DNA from: Alsobacter ponti
GTDB lineage: Bacteria; Pseudomonadota; Alphaproteobacteria; Rhizobiales; Beijerinckiaceae
DNA length: 64,000 bases
Reading direction: 5' to 3'
Assembly: GCF_024294805.1 (NCBI RefSeq)
Contig: NZ_JANCLU010000002.1
Coordinates: 248,001 to 312,000, forward strand
The notes beneath the pieces are model-generated. The model saw only the letters and a list, made by a program, of their open reading frames with translations. It ran no database searches and was not told the DNA's origin. Made by a program: the position numbers and the translations under genes. Position 1 is the first letter of the stretch. Each line of letters starts with the position of its first letter. Positions 10,534-18,269 of the stretch are shown one piece after another.

Positions 10534-12132
10534 TCAGGCCTTGGCGCGCCGCACCACCGTGAACACGATGGGCCACACCTCGACGCCGGAGACGGACTTG
10601 CGCGCCGCCGAGACGTTCTCGTTCACCTGCAGCCAGATATAGGGGGCGTCGTCCCACACCAGCTTCTGCGCCTCGGCCAGCGCCGCGTTCTGCTTGGCCG
10701 GATCGGCGTCGGCGTTGGCGGCGGCCAGCGCGGCGTCGACCTTCGGGTTGCGATAGCGGCCGACGTTCCACACGTCGGGGCGGCCGGCGTCGTCCTTGTT
10801 CGCCTTGAACAGCGATTCCATGTGGTAGAGGCCCGACGCGTTGGACGGGTTGAAGCCGAACATCGCGAGGTCCCATTTCAGGCCGGCGCGGTCCTGCCGC
10901 AGCTGGTCCCAGTACGCGCCCTTCTCGATCTTGCTGATCTGGGCGTCGACGCCGATCTGCTTGAGCGAGGCGGCGACGATCTCGGCCACCGGGATGTCGC
11001 CGGGGAACAGGCCGTCCGGCGCGTAGAGATCGAGCTTCAGCGGCTTGCCGTCCTTCTCGACGATGCCGCTCGCGCCGGGCTTCCAGCCGGCCTCGGCCAG
11101 CAGCGCCTTGGCCTTGGCCTGGTCGAACGTGCTCTTGCCCACCGCGGCGTGGCCCACCGTGTCGAAGGCGAGCGGGCTGTCGGGCGCCTTGGCGAAGCCG
11201 AAGAAGACGCGCTGGGCGATGGTCTCGACCGGCACGGCGTAGTTCAGCGCCTGGCGCACGCGCACGTCCGCCAGCGGCTCGCGCGTCAGGTTGATGACGA
11301 GGCCGATGGGCCGCAGGCCGGGCTTGCGCAGCACCGTGACGTTGGGGTCCTGCGTCAGCGGCTGCACGAGCTGCACCGGCACGCTGTCGATGACGTCGAC
11401 CGCGCCCGTGCGCAGCGCGCTGATGCGCGTCGCCGCCTCGGCGATGAACTTGAACACGATCTTCTGCGCCGCCGGCTTGCCGCCCCAGTAGCGGTCGAAC
11501 GCCTTGAGCGTCAGCTCGGTGCCGGGCTTGAAGCTCTCCACCTCGAAGGGGCCGGCGCCGACCGGGGCCTGCGCGAAGCCCTTCTCGCCCACCTTGGCGA
11601 TCTGCGCCGGCGAGACGATGGAGCCGGAGGCGTGCGCCAGCGAGTTGGGCAGCTGCGCGTAGGGCGCGCCGGTGCGGATGATGACGGTGGTCGCGTCCGG
11701 CGTCTCGACGGCGGTCACGGGGTCCCACAGCGGCCGGTTCGTCGGGTTGCGGGCCTTGTCCATCAACCGCTCGATGTTGAACTTTACCGCGGCGGCGTCG
11801 AGCGGCGTGCCGTCGTGGAACAGCACGCCGGGCCGCAGCTTCAGCGTGATCGACTTGAGGTCGCTTGCGAGCTGGAAGGACTGCGCCAGGCCGGGCACGA
11901 TCTTCATGTCGGCGTCGAAGTCGAGCAGCCGGTCGAACAGGCACAGCGCCGCCTCGTAGCCGCCCGGATAGTTGCTGAACGCGCCCTGCGCGGGGTCGAG
12001 CGTCACGATGGACGTGCTCTGCCCGTAGGTGATCGTGCCCGGCGCGGACTGCGCCAGCGCGCGGGCCACAGGCTGCGCGAACGGCGCGACCGCGGCCGCG
12101 CCCGTGAGTCCCAGGAAATGCCGTCTGTCCAT
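10534..12132 (-). CDS. ABC transporter substrate-binding protein, family 5 (DppA/OppA-type)
   Basis: The ligand receptor of the importer (532 residues). The N-terminus has a twin-arginine-like signal (MDRRHFLGLTGAAAVA), as in many family-5 receptors, and the mature part carries LKLRPGVLFHDGTPLDA, the signature of this family. The ATG at 12132 is preferred to the in-frame TTG at 12135. Ligand not determinable; neighbouring RidA, PLP-enzyme and amidohydrolase genes suggest an amino-acid-derived amide or peptide. Confidence 0.92.
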   Translation of the reverse strand: MDRRHFLGLTGAAAVAPFAQPVARALAQSAPGTITYGQSTSIVTLDPAQGAFSNYPGGYEAALCLFDRLLDFDADMKIVPGLAQSFQLASDLKSITLKLRPGVLFHDGTPLDAAAVKFNIERLMDKARNPTNRPLWDPVTAVETPDATTVIIRTGAPYAQLPNSLAHASGSIVSPAQIAKVGEKGFAQAPVGAGPFEVESFKPGTELTLKAFDRYWGGKPAAQKIVFKFIAEAATRISALRTGAVDVIDSVPVQLVQPLTQDPNVTVLRKPGLRPIGLVINLTREPLADVRVRQALNYAVPVETIAQRVFFGFAKAPDSPLAFDTVGHAAVGKSTFDQAKAKALLAEAGWKPGASGIVEKDGKPLKLDLYAPDGLFPGDIPVAEIVAASLKQIGVDAQISKIEKGAYWDQLRQDRAGLKWDLAMFGFNPSNASGLYHMESLFKANKDDAGRPDVWNVGRYRNPKVDAALAAANADADPAKQNAALAEAQKLVWDDAPYIWLQVNENVSAARKSVSGVEVWPIVFTVVRRAKA

Positions 12133-12207
12133 CAACCCCTCCCTCCAGAAGCGGCCGGGTCCTCGCGCCCGGCTCGTCGGACCGTCAGTTCGTTCGTCGC
12201 GCCAGCC

Positions 12208-13260
12208 TCACGGCCGGCGGTCGTCCAGCCACAATTCGTTCCAGGTGAAGTTCGCCGGCACGCCGCCGGTGTGGACGAACACCACCACGTCGTCCGGGCC
12301 GAAGCGGCCCTCGCGCATGTGCGCGACGAGGCCCGCCGCCGCCTTGCCGGTGTAGATCGGATCGAGGATCACGCCCTCGGTGCGCGCGAACAGCCGCACC
12401 GCCTCGTTGCCGGCGTCCGAGGGCTTGCCGTAGCCGGGCCCGACGAAGTCGGCGAAGTTGACGATCTCGTCCTCGGAGATCGTCAGGTCGAGGCCCAGCG
12501 CCTGCGCCGTCTCGTTGGCGATGGCGGCGGTGCGCGAGGGCACGTGGAACTCGTCGGTGGCGGTGACGCCGTGCATGGCGAACTTAACGCCCGTGAGGTG
12601 CTGCGCGAGCACGATGCCGGCCTGCCCCTTGCCGCTCGACGACATGTAGAACACGGTCGGCGACACGCCCTCGGCGGCGAGCTGCTCGATGACCTCCAGC
12701 GTCGTCTCGAGATAGGCGATGGCGGAGGCGACGTCGAACATCGGGTTGTCGTTGAGGATGTGCGGCCGGCCGCCCTCGGCGCGCACCTTGTCGGCGAGGT
12801 CGTCCAGCATGCGCCGCTGCTCGCCGCGCGAGGGGGCGAAATGAACTTCCGCGCCCAGCAGGTAGTCCATCAGCAGGTTGCCTTGGACGATGTTGGGGCG
12901 GTTGCCTTCCAGCACCAGGATGGTGCGCAGGCCGAGCTTGTTGCACGCCGCCGTCGTCTGGCGCGCCGAGTTGGACTGCAGGTCGAGCCCGACGATCACC
13001 GTGTCGGGGTTCTCGGCCATGCTGCGCGCCAGCCGGAATTCCAGGTTGCGCAGCTTGTTGCCGCCGAGCCCGATGCTGGTGAGGTCGTCGCGCTTGATGA
13101 AGACGCGCGGGCCGCCGCCCAGCGCCTTGGCGAGGTTGGGGGCCTCGGTGATCGGCGTCGGCCGCTCGATCAGCTTGACGCGCGGCACGCGGGCGATGGC
13201 CTCGCGGATGGCCGTGAAGTCCGGCGGCGTCAGGGGAGTGGGCTTGACCGGCACGTTCAC
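12208..13260 (-). CDS. PLP-dependent D-cysteine desulfhydrase / ACC-deaminase family enzyme
   Basis: A 350-residue fold-type II PLP enzyme. IKRDDLTSIGLGGNKLRNLEF gives the PLP lysine at Lys69, LQSNSARQTTAA is the substrate-carboxylate loop, and YIAL-type late motifs (DPIYTGKAAAGL) match D-cysteine desulfhydrase and 1-aminocyclopropane-1-carboxylate deaminase. Enzymes of this group remove ammonia (and H2S) from small amino acids, often by way of a reactive enamine. Overlap with the RidA gene by 4 bases fits this: RidA hydrolyses such enamines. Which substrate is used cannot be decided without the active-site alignment. Confidence 0.85.
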   Translation of the reverse strand: MNVPVKPTPLTPPDFTAIREAIARVPRVKLIERPTPITEAPNLAKALGGGPRVFIKRDDLTSIGLGGNKLRNLEFRLARSMAENPDTVIVGLDLQSNSARQTTAACNKLGLRTILVLEGNRPNIVQGNLLMDYLLGAEVHFAPSRGEQRRMLDDLADKVRAEGGRPHILNDNPMFDVASAIAYLETTLEVIEQLAAEGVSPTVFYMSSSGKGQAGIVLAQHLTGVKFAMHGVTATDEFHVPSRTAAIANETAQALGLDLTISEDEIVNFADFVGPGYGKPSDAGNEAVRLFARTEGVILDPIYTGKAAAGLVAHMREGRFGPDDVVVFVHTGGVPANFTWNELWLDDRRP

Positions 13261-13718
13261 GCTGCGACCTCCACGATGGCTTCGACCTCGACCGTCATGC
13301 CGTTGGGCAGCGAGCCCATGCCGACCGCCGAGCGGGCATGCCGCCCGGCCTCGCCGAACACCTCGACGAACAGGTCCGAGCAGCCGTTGATGACCTTGGG
13401 ATGGTCCGTGAAATCGGGCGTGGCGTTGACCATGCCGAGGACCTTGACGACGCGCCCGACGCGCCGCAGGTCGCCGAGCGCCATTTCCATCACCGAGATC
13501 AAATAGAGGCCGGTGGTGCGCGCGTGGGCGTAGCCCTGATCGATGGAGACGTCGCGGCCGAGCTGGCCGGTGGCGTAGCCGCCCTGGCCGTCGCGCGGGC
13601 CCTGGCCGGACAGGAAGAGCATCCCGCCCGACAGCACGAACGGAACGTAGGTGGCGACCGGCCTGGGGGCCGCCGGCAACGCCAGCCCCAGCGACTGCAG
13701 CCTCTCGTAGGGGTTCAC
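13257..13718 (-). CDS. RidA/YjgF-family enamine/imine deaminase
   Basis: A 153-residue RidA-superfamily protein: LSGQGP near residue 38, the interior VKVLGMVNA and late GMTVEVEAI blocks. The canonical catalytic Arg appears to be in GEAGRHARSAVGM. Family members hydrolyse 2-aminoacrylate and related enamines to keto acids. It is the promoter-proximal gene of the importer operon and is translationally coupled to the PLP enzyme that would produce such intermediates. Confidence 0.88.
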   Translation of the reverse strand: MNPYERLQSLGLALPAAPRPVATYVPFVLSGGMLFLSGQGPRDGQGGYATGQLGRDVSIDQGYAHARTTGLYLISVMEMALGDLRRVGRVVKVLGMVNATPDFTDHPKVINGCSDLFVEVFGEAGRHARSAVGMGSLPNGMTVEVEAIVEVAA

Positions 13719-14003
13719 CCTGCGCTCTCCCCGCTGAACTGTGCTAATCTTCTTGTCGGGAGCGAGACATCCACAACAATGGAATAACGCTCCGAACTCT
13801 GGAACTCACTTTAACAGCTTGGCTCGTGGCGGCAAGGGGGTTGAGGCGGCGACGCGCCCCGCCGCCGGACGGCAGCCGGCGACGTGCGGCCCCCCATCAG
13901 GGTGTGAGAAAGATCAAGGCCGCCAGTTCAGTCCGATGATTTAATCGACCCGTCGTGGCGCACGGCCGGCGCGGGGCCACCGGCGCGCCCGGGGGAGGGT
14001 GCG
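13719..14003. other. Divergent intergenic region between importer operon and 14004 gene
   Basis: No gene is visible. It must hold the promoter of the eight-gene minus-strand importer operon; it is more AT-rich than its surroundings between about 13735 and 13815. GGGAGG at 13992-13997 is the ribosome-binding site of the 14004 gene. I could not settle on -35/-10 boxes or a convincing operator. Confidence 0.5.
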
Positions 14004-14438
14004 ATGGGCAGGCTTCTGCTGGCGGTGGTGGTCGGGACGGGCGCGATGCTGGCGGCCTCGGGCGCGGGCGCGCAGGGCAAGCCGGCGGACGCGTTGCAGG
14101 GCGCGTTCCAGGGCGCGTGGGTGGCGGACGGCACGTCCTGCGCCTCGGTGTTCGCGTCGACGCCGAGCGGCATGCGCTTCAAGAAGCCGGTCGACGCCTT
14201 CGCGCCGGCCTTCATCGTGCAGGGCAAGCGGATCGTCACGCCGCTCGCCACCTGCCGCGTGCGCAGCATGGCGCTCGACGAGAAGCGCGTGAGCATCCAG
14301 CTCGCCTGCGCCAATTCGGTATCCTACGCGACGACGAGCACCGTCTTCGCGCTGGCGGGTCCCGGCATGCTGGTGCGCTACCTCGCCGAGGGCGACGCCG
14401 GCCCCATCTACCGGCGCTGCGACGCGCCGGGAGGCTAG
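14004..14438 (+). CDS. Hypothetical secreted protein
   Basis: A 144-residue protein not recognised as a named family. A clear signal peptide (LLLAVVVGTGAMLAASGAGAQ) is followed by a small domain with four cysteines (CASVF, ATCRV, LACAN, RRCDA), which could form two disulfides in the periplasm, and by the opening GAFQGAWVADGTSC common to small exported lipocalin-like or SH3-like proteins. GGGAGG lies 6 bases before the ATG. It converges on the haemoglobin operon with a 7-base gap. Confidence 0.7.
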   Translation: MGRLLLAVVVGTGAMLAASGAGAQGKPADALQGAFQGAWVADGTSCASVFASTPSGMRFKKPVDAFAPAFIVQGKRIVTPLATCRVRSMALDEKRVSIQLACANSVSYATTSTVFALAGPGMLVRYLAEGDAGPIYRRCDAPGG

Positions 14439-14445
14439 CGCGCGC

Positions 14446-14871
14446 TCACGCCAGCGGCGAAACCAGCTCGCCGCGCCGCAGCGCCAGGCCGTAGCGGAAG
14501 CTGTCGGCGATGCGCCGCGCGCGGGTGGCGAACACCTCCGCCTGCGCCGGGGTGCAGAGCTCGGCGAGCGTCTCGTCGAACAGAGCGAGCCAGCGGCGGA
14601 AATGGTCGTCGGTCAGCTCCGGCAGGCCCATGTGGGCCTGCAGCGGCCGGCCCTTGTAGTCGCCGGTCATCAGGGTGATCGAGGACCAGAAGTCACGCAG
14701 CCGCGCCAGATGCGACGGCCAGTCGTGGACCGCCGCCTCGAAGATCGGGCCGAGCGTCGCGTCGGCGCGCACCTTCGCGTAGAAGGCGTCGACGATGGCG
14801 GCGACGAGATCGGGGTCGACGCCGACGCTTCCGCCGGGCGACAGCGCGGCCTGGCTGGACGGTGCGGACAT
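14446..14871 (-). CDS. Group III truncated haemoglobin
   Basis: A 141-residue globin of the short 2/2 fold. VDAFYAKVRADATLGPIF, the W-centred FWSSITLMTGDYKG, and HMGLPELTDDHFRRWLALFDETL are typical of group III truncated haemoglobins; the last contains the probable proximal His (His90). Such proteins bind NO/O2 and often sit in NsrR regulons. It is the second gene after a 52-residue membrane protein and lies divergent from an NsrR-like regulator, which supports a role in NO detoxification. Confidence 0.88.
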   Translation of the reverse strand: MSAPSSQAALSPGGSVGVDPDLVAAIVDAFYAKVRADATLGPIFEAAVHDWPSHLARLRDFWSSITLMTGDYKGRPLQAHMGLPELTDDHFRRWLALFDETLAELCTPAQAEVFATRARRIADSFRYGLALRRGELVSPLA

Positions 14872-14879
14872 CGTCGTCC

Positions 14880-15038
14880 TCAGGCGAGCCAGAGCGCCAC
14901 GAACGCGCCCACCAGGTTCCAGAACAGCATGTTGACCAGCGTCCGCGTCATGCCGCGGTCGTCGGCGCTCTCGACGCCGAGCAGGTCGGCGAGAAAATTG
15001 CCGGGCAGGAGGAAGCCCTTGGCGAGGACAGCGACCAT
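14880..15038 (-). CDS. Small membrane protein in the haemoglobin operon (52 aa)
   Basis: The reading starts at an ATG preceded by AGGAGCGCATC and ends 8 bases before the haemoglobin gene. The protein has a short amphipathic N-terminus (VLAKGFLLPGNFLADLLG), a polar middle (VESADDRG) and one hydrophobic C-terminal span (MLFWNLVGAFVALWLA), so a single-pass inner-membrane protein. It is not recognised as a named family. It is the first gene after the candidate NsrR operator and is probably co-induced with the haemoglobin. Confidence 0.72.
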   Translation of the reverse strand: MVAVLAKGFLLPGNFLADLLGVESADDRGMTRTLVNMLFWNLVGAFVALWLA

Positions 15039-15077
15039 GATGCGCTCCTTGGGATGCTGAAGTTGACGTACTCCCAA

Positions 15078-15102
15078 AAAGAGGTACTGTAAATACATCT
15101 TT
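15078..15102. promoter_or_regulatory. Candidate NsrR operator
   Basis: The 25-bp imperfect inverted repeat has arms AAAGAGGTACTG and AAATACATCTTT around one base; 9 of 12 arm positions pair. The right arm closely matches the known NsrR half-site (AAATGCATCTT). It is 12 bases before the Rrf2 gene and 39 bases before the 52-residue gene, so it could control both directions. Confidence 0.62.
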
Positions 15103-15114
15103 TCGGAACCGCCC

Positions 15115-15573
15115 ATGAAACTCACCTCGCACACCGACTTCGGACTGCGCGTTCTGATGAGCCTCGCGGCCGCGCCGGAGCGGCTGATGACCATCGAGGA
15201 CCTCGCCGCGCGCCATCGCCTGTCGCGCAACCACCTGATGAAGGTGGCGAACAGCCTCATCCGGGCCGGCTTCGTGACGGGGCTGCGCGGGCGCGGCGGC
15301 GGGCTGCGGCTCGCCAGCGCGCCGGAGTCGATCCGCGTCGGCGACGTGGTGCGGGCGCTGGAGGACGACGTCGCGCTGGTCGCCTGCCTCGGCGACGAGC
15401 CCGCCTCCTGCGTGTTCACCGGCGTGTGCCGGCTCACCGGCGCGCTCGGCCGCGCGCTCGCCGCCTTCCTGGCCGAGCTCGACGCCGTGACGCTGGCCGA
15501 CCTCGTCGCGCCGCGCCAGGCGCTGCGGGCGCGGCTGTCGCTGGCGACGGCGGGCGAGGGGGCCGCGCCATGA
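15115..15573 (+). CDS. nsrR: Rrf2-family [Fe-S] regulator, NsrR-type
   Basis: A 152-residue repressor. The N-terminal winged helix (MKLTSHTDFGLRVLMSL, SRNHLMKVANSLIRAGFV, RGRGGGLRLA) is typical of NsrR; three cysteines, Cys91, Cys99 and Cys105 (CLGDEPASC..TGVC), can hold the NO-sensing Fe-S cluster. NsrR releases its targets when the cluster reacts with NO. The neighbours are a truncated haemoglobin and a candidate operator. The closely related RirA and IscR cannot be fully excluded, but the cysteine spacing and neighbourhood favour NsrR. Confidence 0.82.
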   Translation: MKLTSHTDFGLRVLMSLAAAPERLMTIEDLAARHRLSRNHLMKVANSLIRAGFVTGLRGRGGGLRLASAPESIRVGDVVRALEDDVALVACLGDEPASCVFTGVCRLTGALGRALAAFLAELDAVTLADLVAPRQALRARLSLATAGEGAAP

Positions 15574-15848
15574 GCGGCGACGTCGAAATCCCGCTGGAGT
15601 GGGTCGCCTCCGCCTTCGGCCTGACGCCGGAAGCCGCGCTCGAGGCGATGCGCGCGGGCCGCATCACCAGCGTCGTCGAGAACGGCGTCGGCGAGGACGA
15701 GGGCCGCCGCCGGCTGACCTTCTTCAACGGCTCCCGCCGCGCCCGCATCGTGCTCGACGCGGCCGGCCGACCGGTGCAGCGCAGCAGCGTCGATTTCGGC
15801 GCGGCCGACAGCGCGATGCGCCGCGCCGGCGGCCCGCCGAGACGCTAG
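15570..15848 (+). CDS. Small DUF6522-like protein
   Basis: A 92-residue protein whose ATG overlaps the nsrR stop (ATGA). The sequence (LEWVASAFGL, SVVENGVGEDEGRRRLTFF, ARIVLDAAGRPVQRSSVDF) resembles the DUF6522 family, which is recurrently found beside truncated haemoglobins in alphaproteobacteria. That match is from memory. No enzyme motif or membrane span. The coupling suggests it belongs to the nitrosative-stress response. Confidence 0.65.
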   Translation: MSGDVEIPLEWVASAFGLTPEAALEAMRAGRITSVVENGVGEDEGRRRLTFFNGSRRARIVLDAAGRPVQRSSVDFGAADSAMRRAGGPPRR

Positions 15849-15854
15849 GGGCGG

Positions 15855-18119
15855 CTAGCTCTTGCGCAGGCCCAGCACGCGCGAGGCGACGCGGTAGCCT
15901 TCTTCCATGTGGTCGCGGATCGCGCCGGCGGAGAAATCGTAGTCGCGCGAGGGCGGTTCGTCGCGGCGCGCCTCGCGCACGAAGCGCGTGATCTCGGTGT
16001 CGGCGCCGCGGCCCATCAGCTGGATGAAGGGCGGCAGGTTGCGGATGCGCGCGGCGTCCTCCTCCGCCACGTGCGAGAGCACGAAGGAGACCAGCGCCCG
16101 GTACGACGCCTCGGTCTCGCGCTGGCGCAGATCGTTGCGCACGCGCTCGGCGTAGACGATCTCGTCGCGGCGCAGCAGCACCTCCACCATGTTGCGCGGC
16201 AAGGGCCGCGCGTTGGAGAACAGGTCGACGACGAAGACGCGCTTGCCGTCGTGGCCGCAGCGTTCGTTGACGAGGTCGAGCGGCGAATTGCTGACGATGC
16301 CGCCGTCCCAGTAGGCCTTGCCGTCGATCTCGGTCCACGGGAACCCCGGCGGCAGGCTGCCGCTGGCCAGCACGTGGTCGGGCGTGAGGTCGTCCACATA
16401 GCTGTCGAAGATGGCCAGCTTCGCGGTCGCCACGTCGACGGCGCTGACGAGCAGGCGCACCGGGCTGCGCTTGAGCGCCGGGAAATCGACATAGCGCGCG
16501 ATCAGCTCGCGCATCGGCGAGGTGTCGTAGAGGCTCGTCCAGTTGGCCGGGTTCTCGAACACGCCGAGGCCGCTGGTCAGCCAGCGCGGCTGGAAGAAAC
16601 CCGGCACGCCAAGCGTCAGGATCTGCGCCGCCGCCGCCGCGCCGCGCATCGCCGCGCCGGGCAGCCCGGCGATGGCGACCGAGAGGTCGTTCCAGAAGGC
16701 GGCCAGCGCCTCGGACGCGCGGCCGGGATGGCTCGCCACGATGGCCCCGTTGAACGCGCCGATCGACACGCCGGCGACGATGTCGGGCGTCACGCCGGCC
16801 TTCTCCAGCGCGCGCACGACACCCCATTCGTAAGCGCCCAGCGCGCCGCCGCCCTGCAGGATCAGCGCGGTCTGGCGGGGCAGCTGGTCGAGCCGGAAGG
16901 AGGGGTTGGACAACTCGCCCTTCACGCGGGCCAGGTTCACGCGGTGGCGAATCAGTCCCTCGGCCCAGCGGATTTCGTCGGGCTCGCGGCCCATGGCGAA
17001 GAAGGCGCGGGGCACGTCGTCGCGCAGATAGAACATCGAGAACGTCGTGCTCTCGGGGTCGCCGCGCGTCACCCAGTCCGACCCCTCGGAGGTCGCCCCC
17101 AGCACGCTGAATCCGGGGCTGCCGATTTCGCAGAAGAAGTAGGACACCTCGTCGAAGCGCAGCCGCCGGCCGAGCATGTTGCGGGCCGCGAGCCGGCCCT
17201 GCTTCACCGCGTTGTCCCAGTGCTCGATGTGGCGCTGGCGGGCGAAGATCGGGTCGTAGAACAGCGTCACGTCGCCGGCGGCGAACACGTCCGGCGCGCT
17301 GGCGCGCATCTGCTCGTCGACGACGATGTAGCCGTCCTGCAGGGCGATGCCGCTTCCTGCCAGGAACGATGTGGCGGGCAGCACGCCGATGCTCACCACC
17401 ACGAGGTCGGCCGGCACGTTCTCGCCCGAGACGCAGCGCACCGCGCGCACGCGGCCGCGGCCGGTCATCGTTTCGGCGTTGTCGTTGAGGAGCACGCGGA
17501 TGCCGCGGGACTCGGCGAGACGGCGGAAGCGGTCCGAAAGCGCCGGCTGCATCAGCCTGTGCAGCAGCACCGGCCCGCGTTCGACGATGGTCACCGCCAG
17601 GCCGAGGTCCCGAAGCGCGAAGGCGATCTCCATGCCGAGGAAGCTGCCGCCGAGCACGACGGCGCTCTTGGCCTTCGCGGCGGCCTCGCGGATGGCGCGT
17701 GCGTCGGCCTTGGTGCGCAGCGTGAAGACGCCGGGCAGGTCGGCCCCCGGCACGGCCAGCGTGCGCGGCTCCGCTCCGGTGGCGATCAGCAGCTTGCCGT
17801 AGCCGATGTGGCCGCCATCGCTCGTGCGCACGACGTGGCGCGACGGGTCCACCGCGACGACAAGCTGTCCGAGCCGAAGGTCGATGCGTTGCTCCTCGTA
17901 GAACGAGGCCGGGCGGATCGGGATTTCCAGCCGCGCCGGATCCCGCAGGCTCGACGCCTTCGACAAGGGCGGGCGGTGATAGGGCAGTTCCGTTTCGGCC
18001 GAGAGCAGGGCGATGGACCCGCCTTCCGACTCGGCGCGCAGCGTCTGCGCGGCGGTGACGGCGGCGACGCCGCCGCCGATGAGCAGGAAGTCGACCCGAT
18101 GCGTCGGCGTGGAGGTCAT
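15855..18119 (-). CDS. Fusion of FAD/NAD(P) oxidoreductase with patatin-like phospholipase
   Basis: A 754-residue protein of two enzymes in one frame. Residues 1 to about 400 form a ferredoxin-reductase-type flavoprotein: FAD loop GGGVAA (15-20), PYHRPPLSK, ATGAEPRTL, NAD loop GGSFLGME (157-164) and the FAD motif DVFAAGDV near 277-284. Residues about 415-754 form a patatin lipase: oxyanion loop GGGALGAYEWG (423-433), nucleophile elbow GVSIG with Ser452, and the DGG catalytic Asp at 605. Both sets of catalytic residues appear intact. No signal peptide or membrane span, so cytoplasmic or peripheral. Expected separate lengths are about 400 and 330, so this is a full fusion rather than a truncation. 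The ATG at 18119 opens directly onto the FAD domain. Confidence 0.85.
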   Translation of the reverse strand: MTSTPTHRVDFLLIGGGVAAVTAAQTLRAESEGGSIALLSAETELPYHRPPLSKASSLRDPARLEIPIRPASFYEEQRIDLRLGQLVVAVDPSRHVVRTSDGGHIGYGKLLIATGAEPRTLAVPGADLPGVFTLRTKADARAIREAAAKAKSAVVLGGSFLGMEIAFALRDLGLAVTIVERGPVLLHRLMQPALSDRFRRLAESRGIRVLLNDNAETMTGRGRVRAVRCVSGENVPADLVVVSIGVLPATSFLAGSGIALQDGYIVVDEQMRASAPDVFAAGDVTLFYDPIFARQRHIEHWDNAVKQGRLAARNMLGRRLRFDEVSYFFCEIGSPGFSVLGATSEGSDWVTRGDPESTTFSMFYLRDDVPRAFFAMGREPDEIRWAEGLIRHRVNLARVKGELSNPSFRLDQLPRQTALILQGGGALGAYEWGVVRALEKAGVTPDIVAGVSIGAFNGAIVASHPGRASEALAAFWNDLSVAIAGLPGAAMRGAAAAAQILTLGVPGFFQPRWLTSGLGVFENPANWTSLYDTSPMRELIARYVDFPALKRSPVRLLVSAVDVATAKLAIFDSYVDDLTPDHVLASGSLPPGFPWTEIDGKAYWDGGIVSNSPLDLVNERCGHDGKRVFVVDLFSNARPLPRNMVEVLLRRDEIVYAERVRNDLRQRETEASYRALVSFVLSHVAEEDAARIRNLPPFIQLMGRGADTEITRFVREARRDEPPSRDYDFSAGAIRDHMEEGYRVASRVLGLRKS

Positions 18120-18269
18120 GGGCGGGCGGTCCGGGCGGTCGATGGCGGGCTTCGGGGCGAAGTCCGGGTTCGCATTGGCCCGAAATCGCGGCGGAATCCA
18201 GCCCTATCGACGAACGGCCGACGCATAGCGCCTTTTCGTGAACGCAAGCTTGCGCCGCGTGCCGCCGCT

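Noticed and set aside
9607-13506. A 1299-codon plus-strand open frame opposite the importer genes
   Set aside because: High GC makes long open frames on the opposite strand; its translation is low-complexity (Arg/Val/Asp/Gly/His-rich) and the minus strand holds clear transporter and enzyme families.
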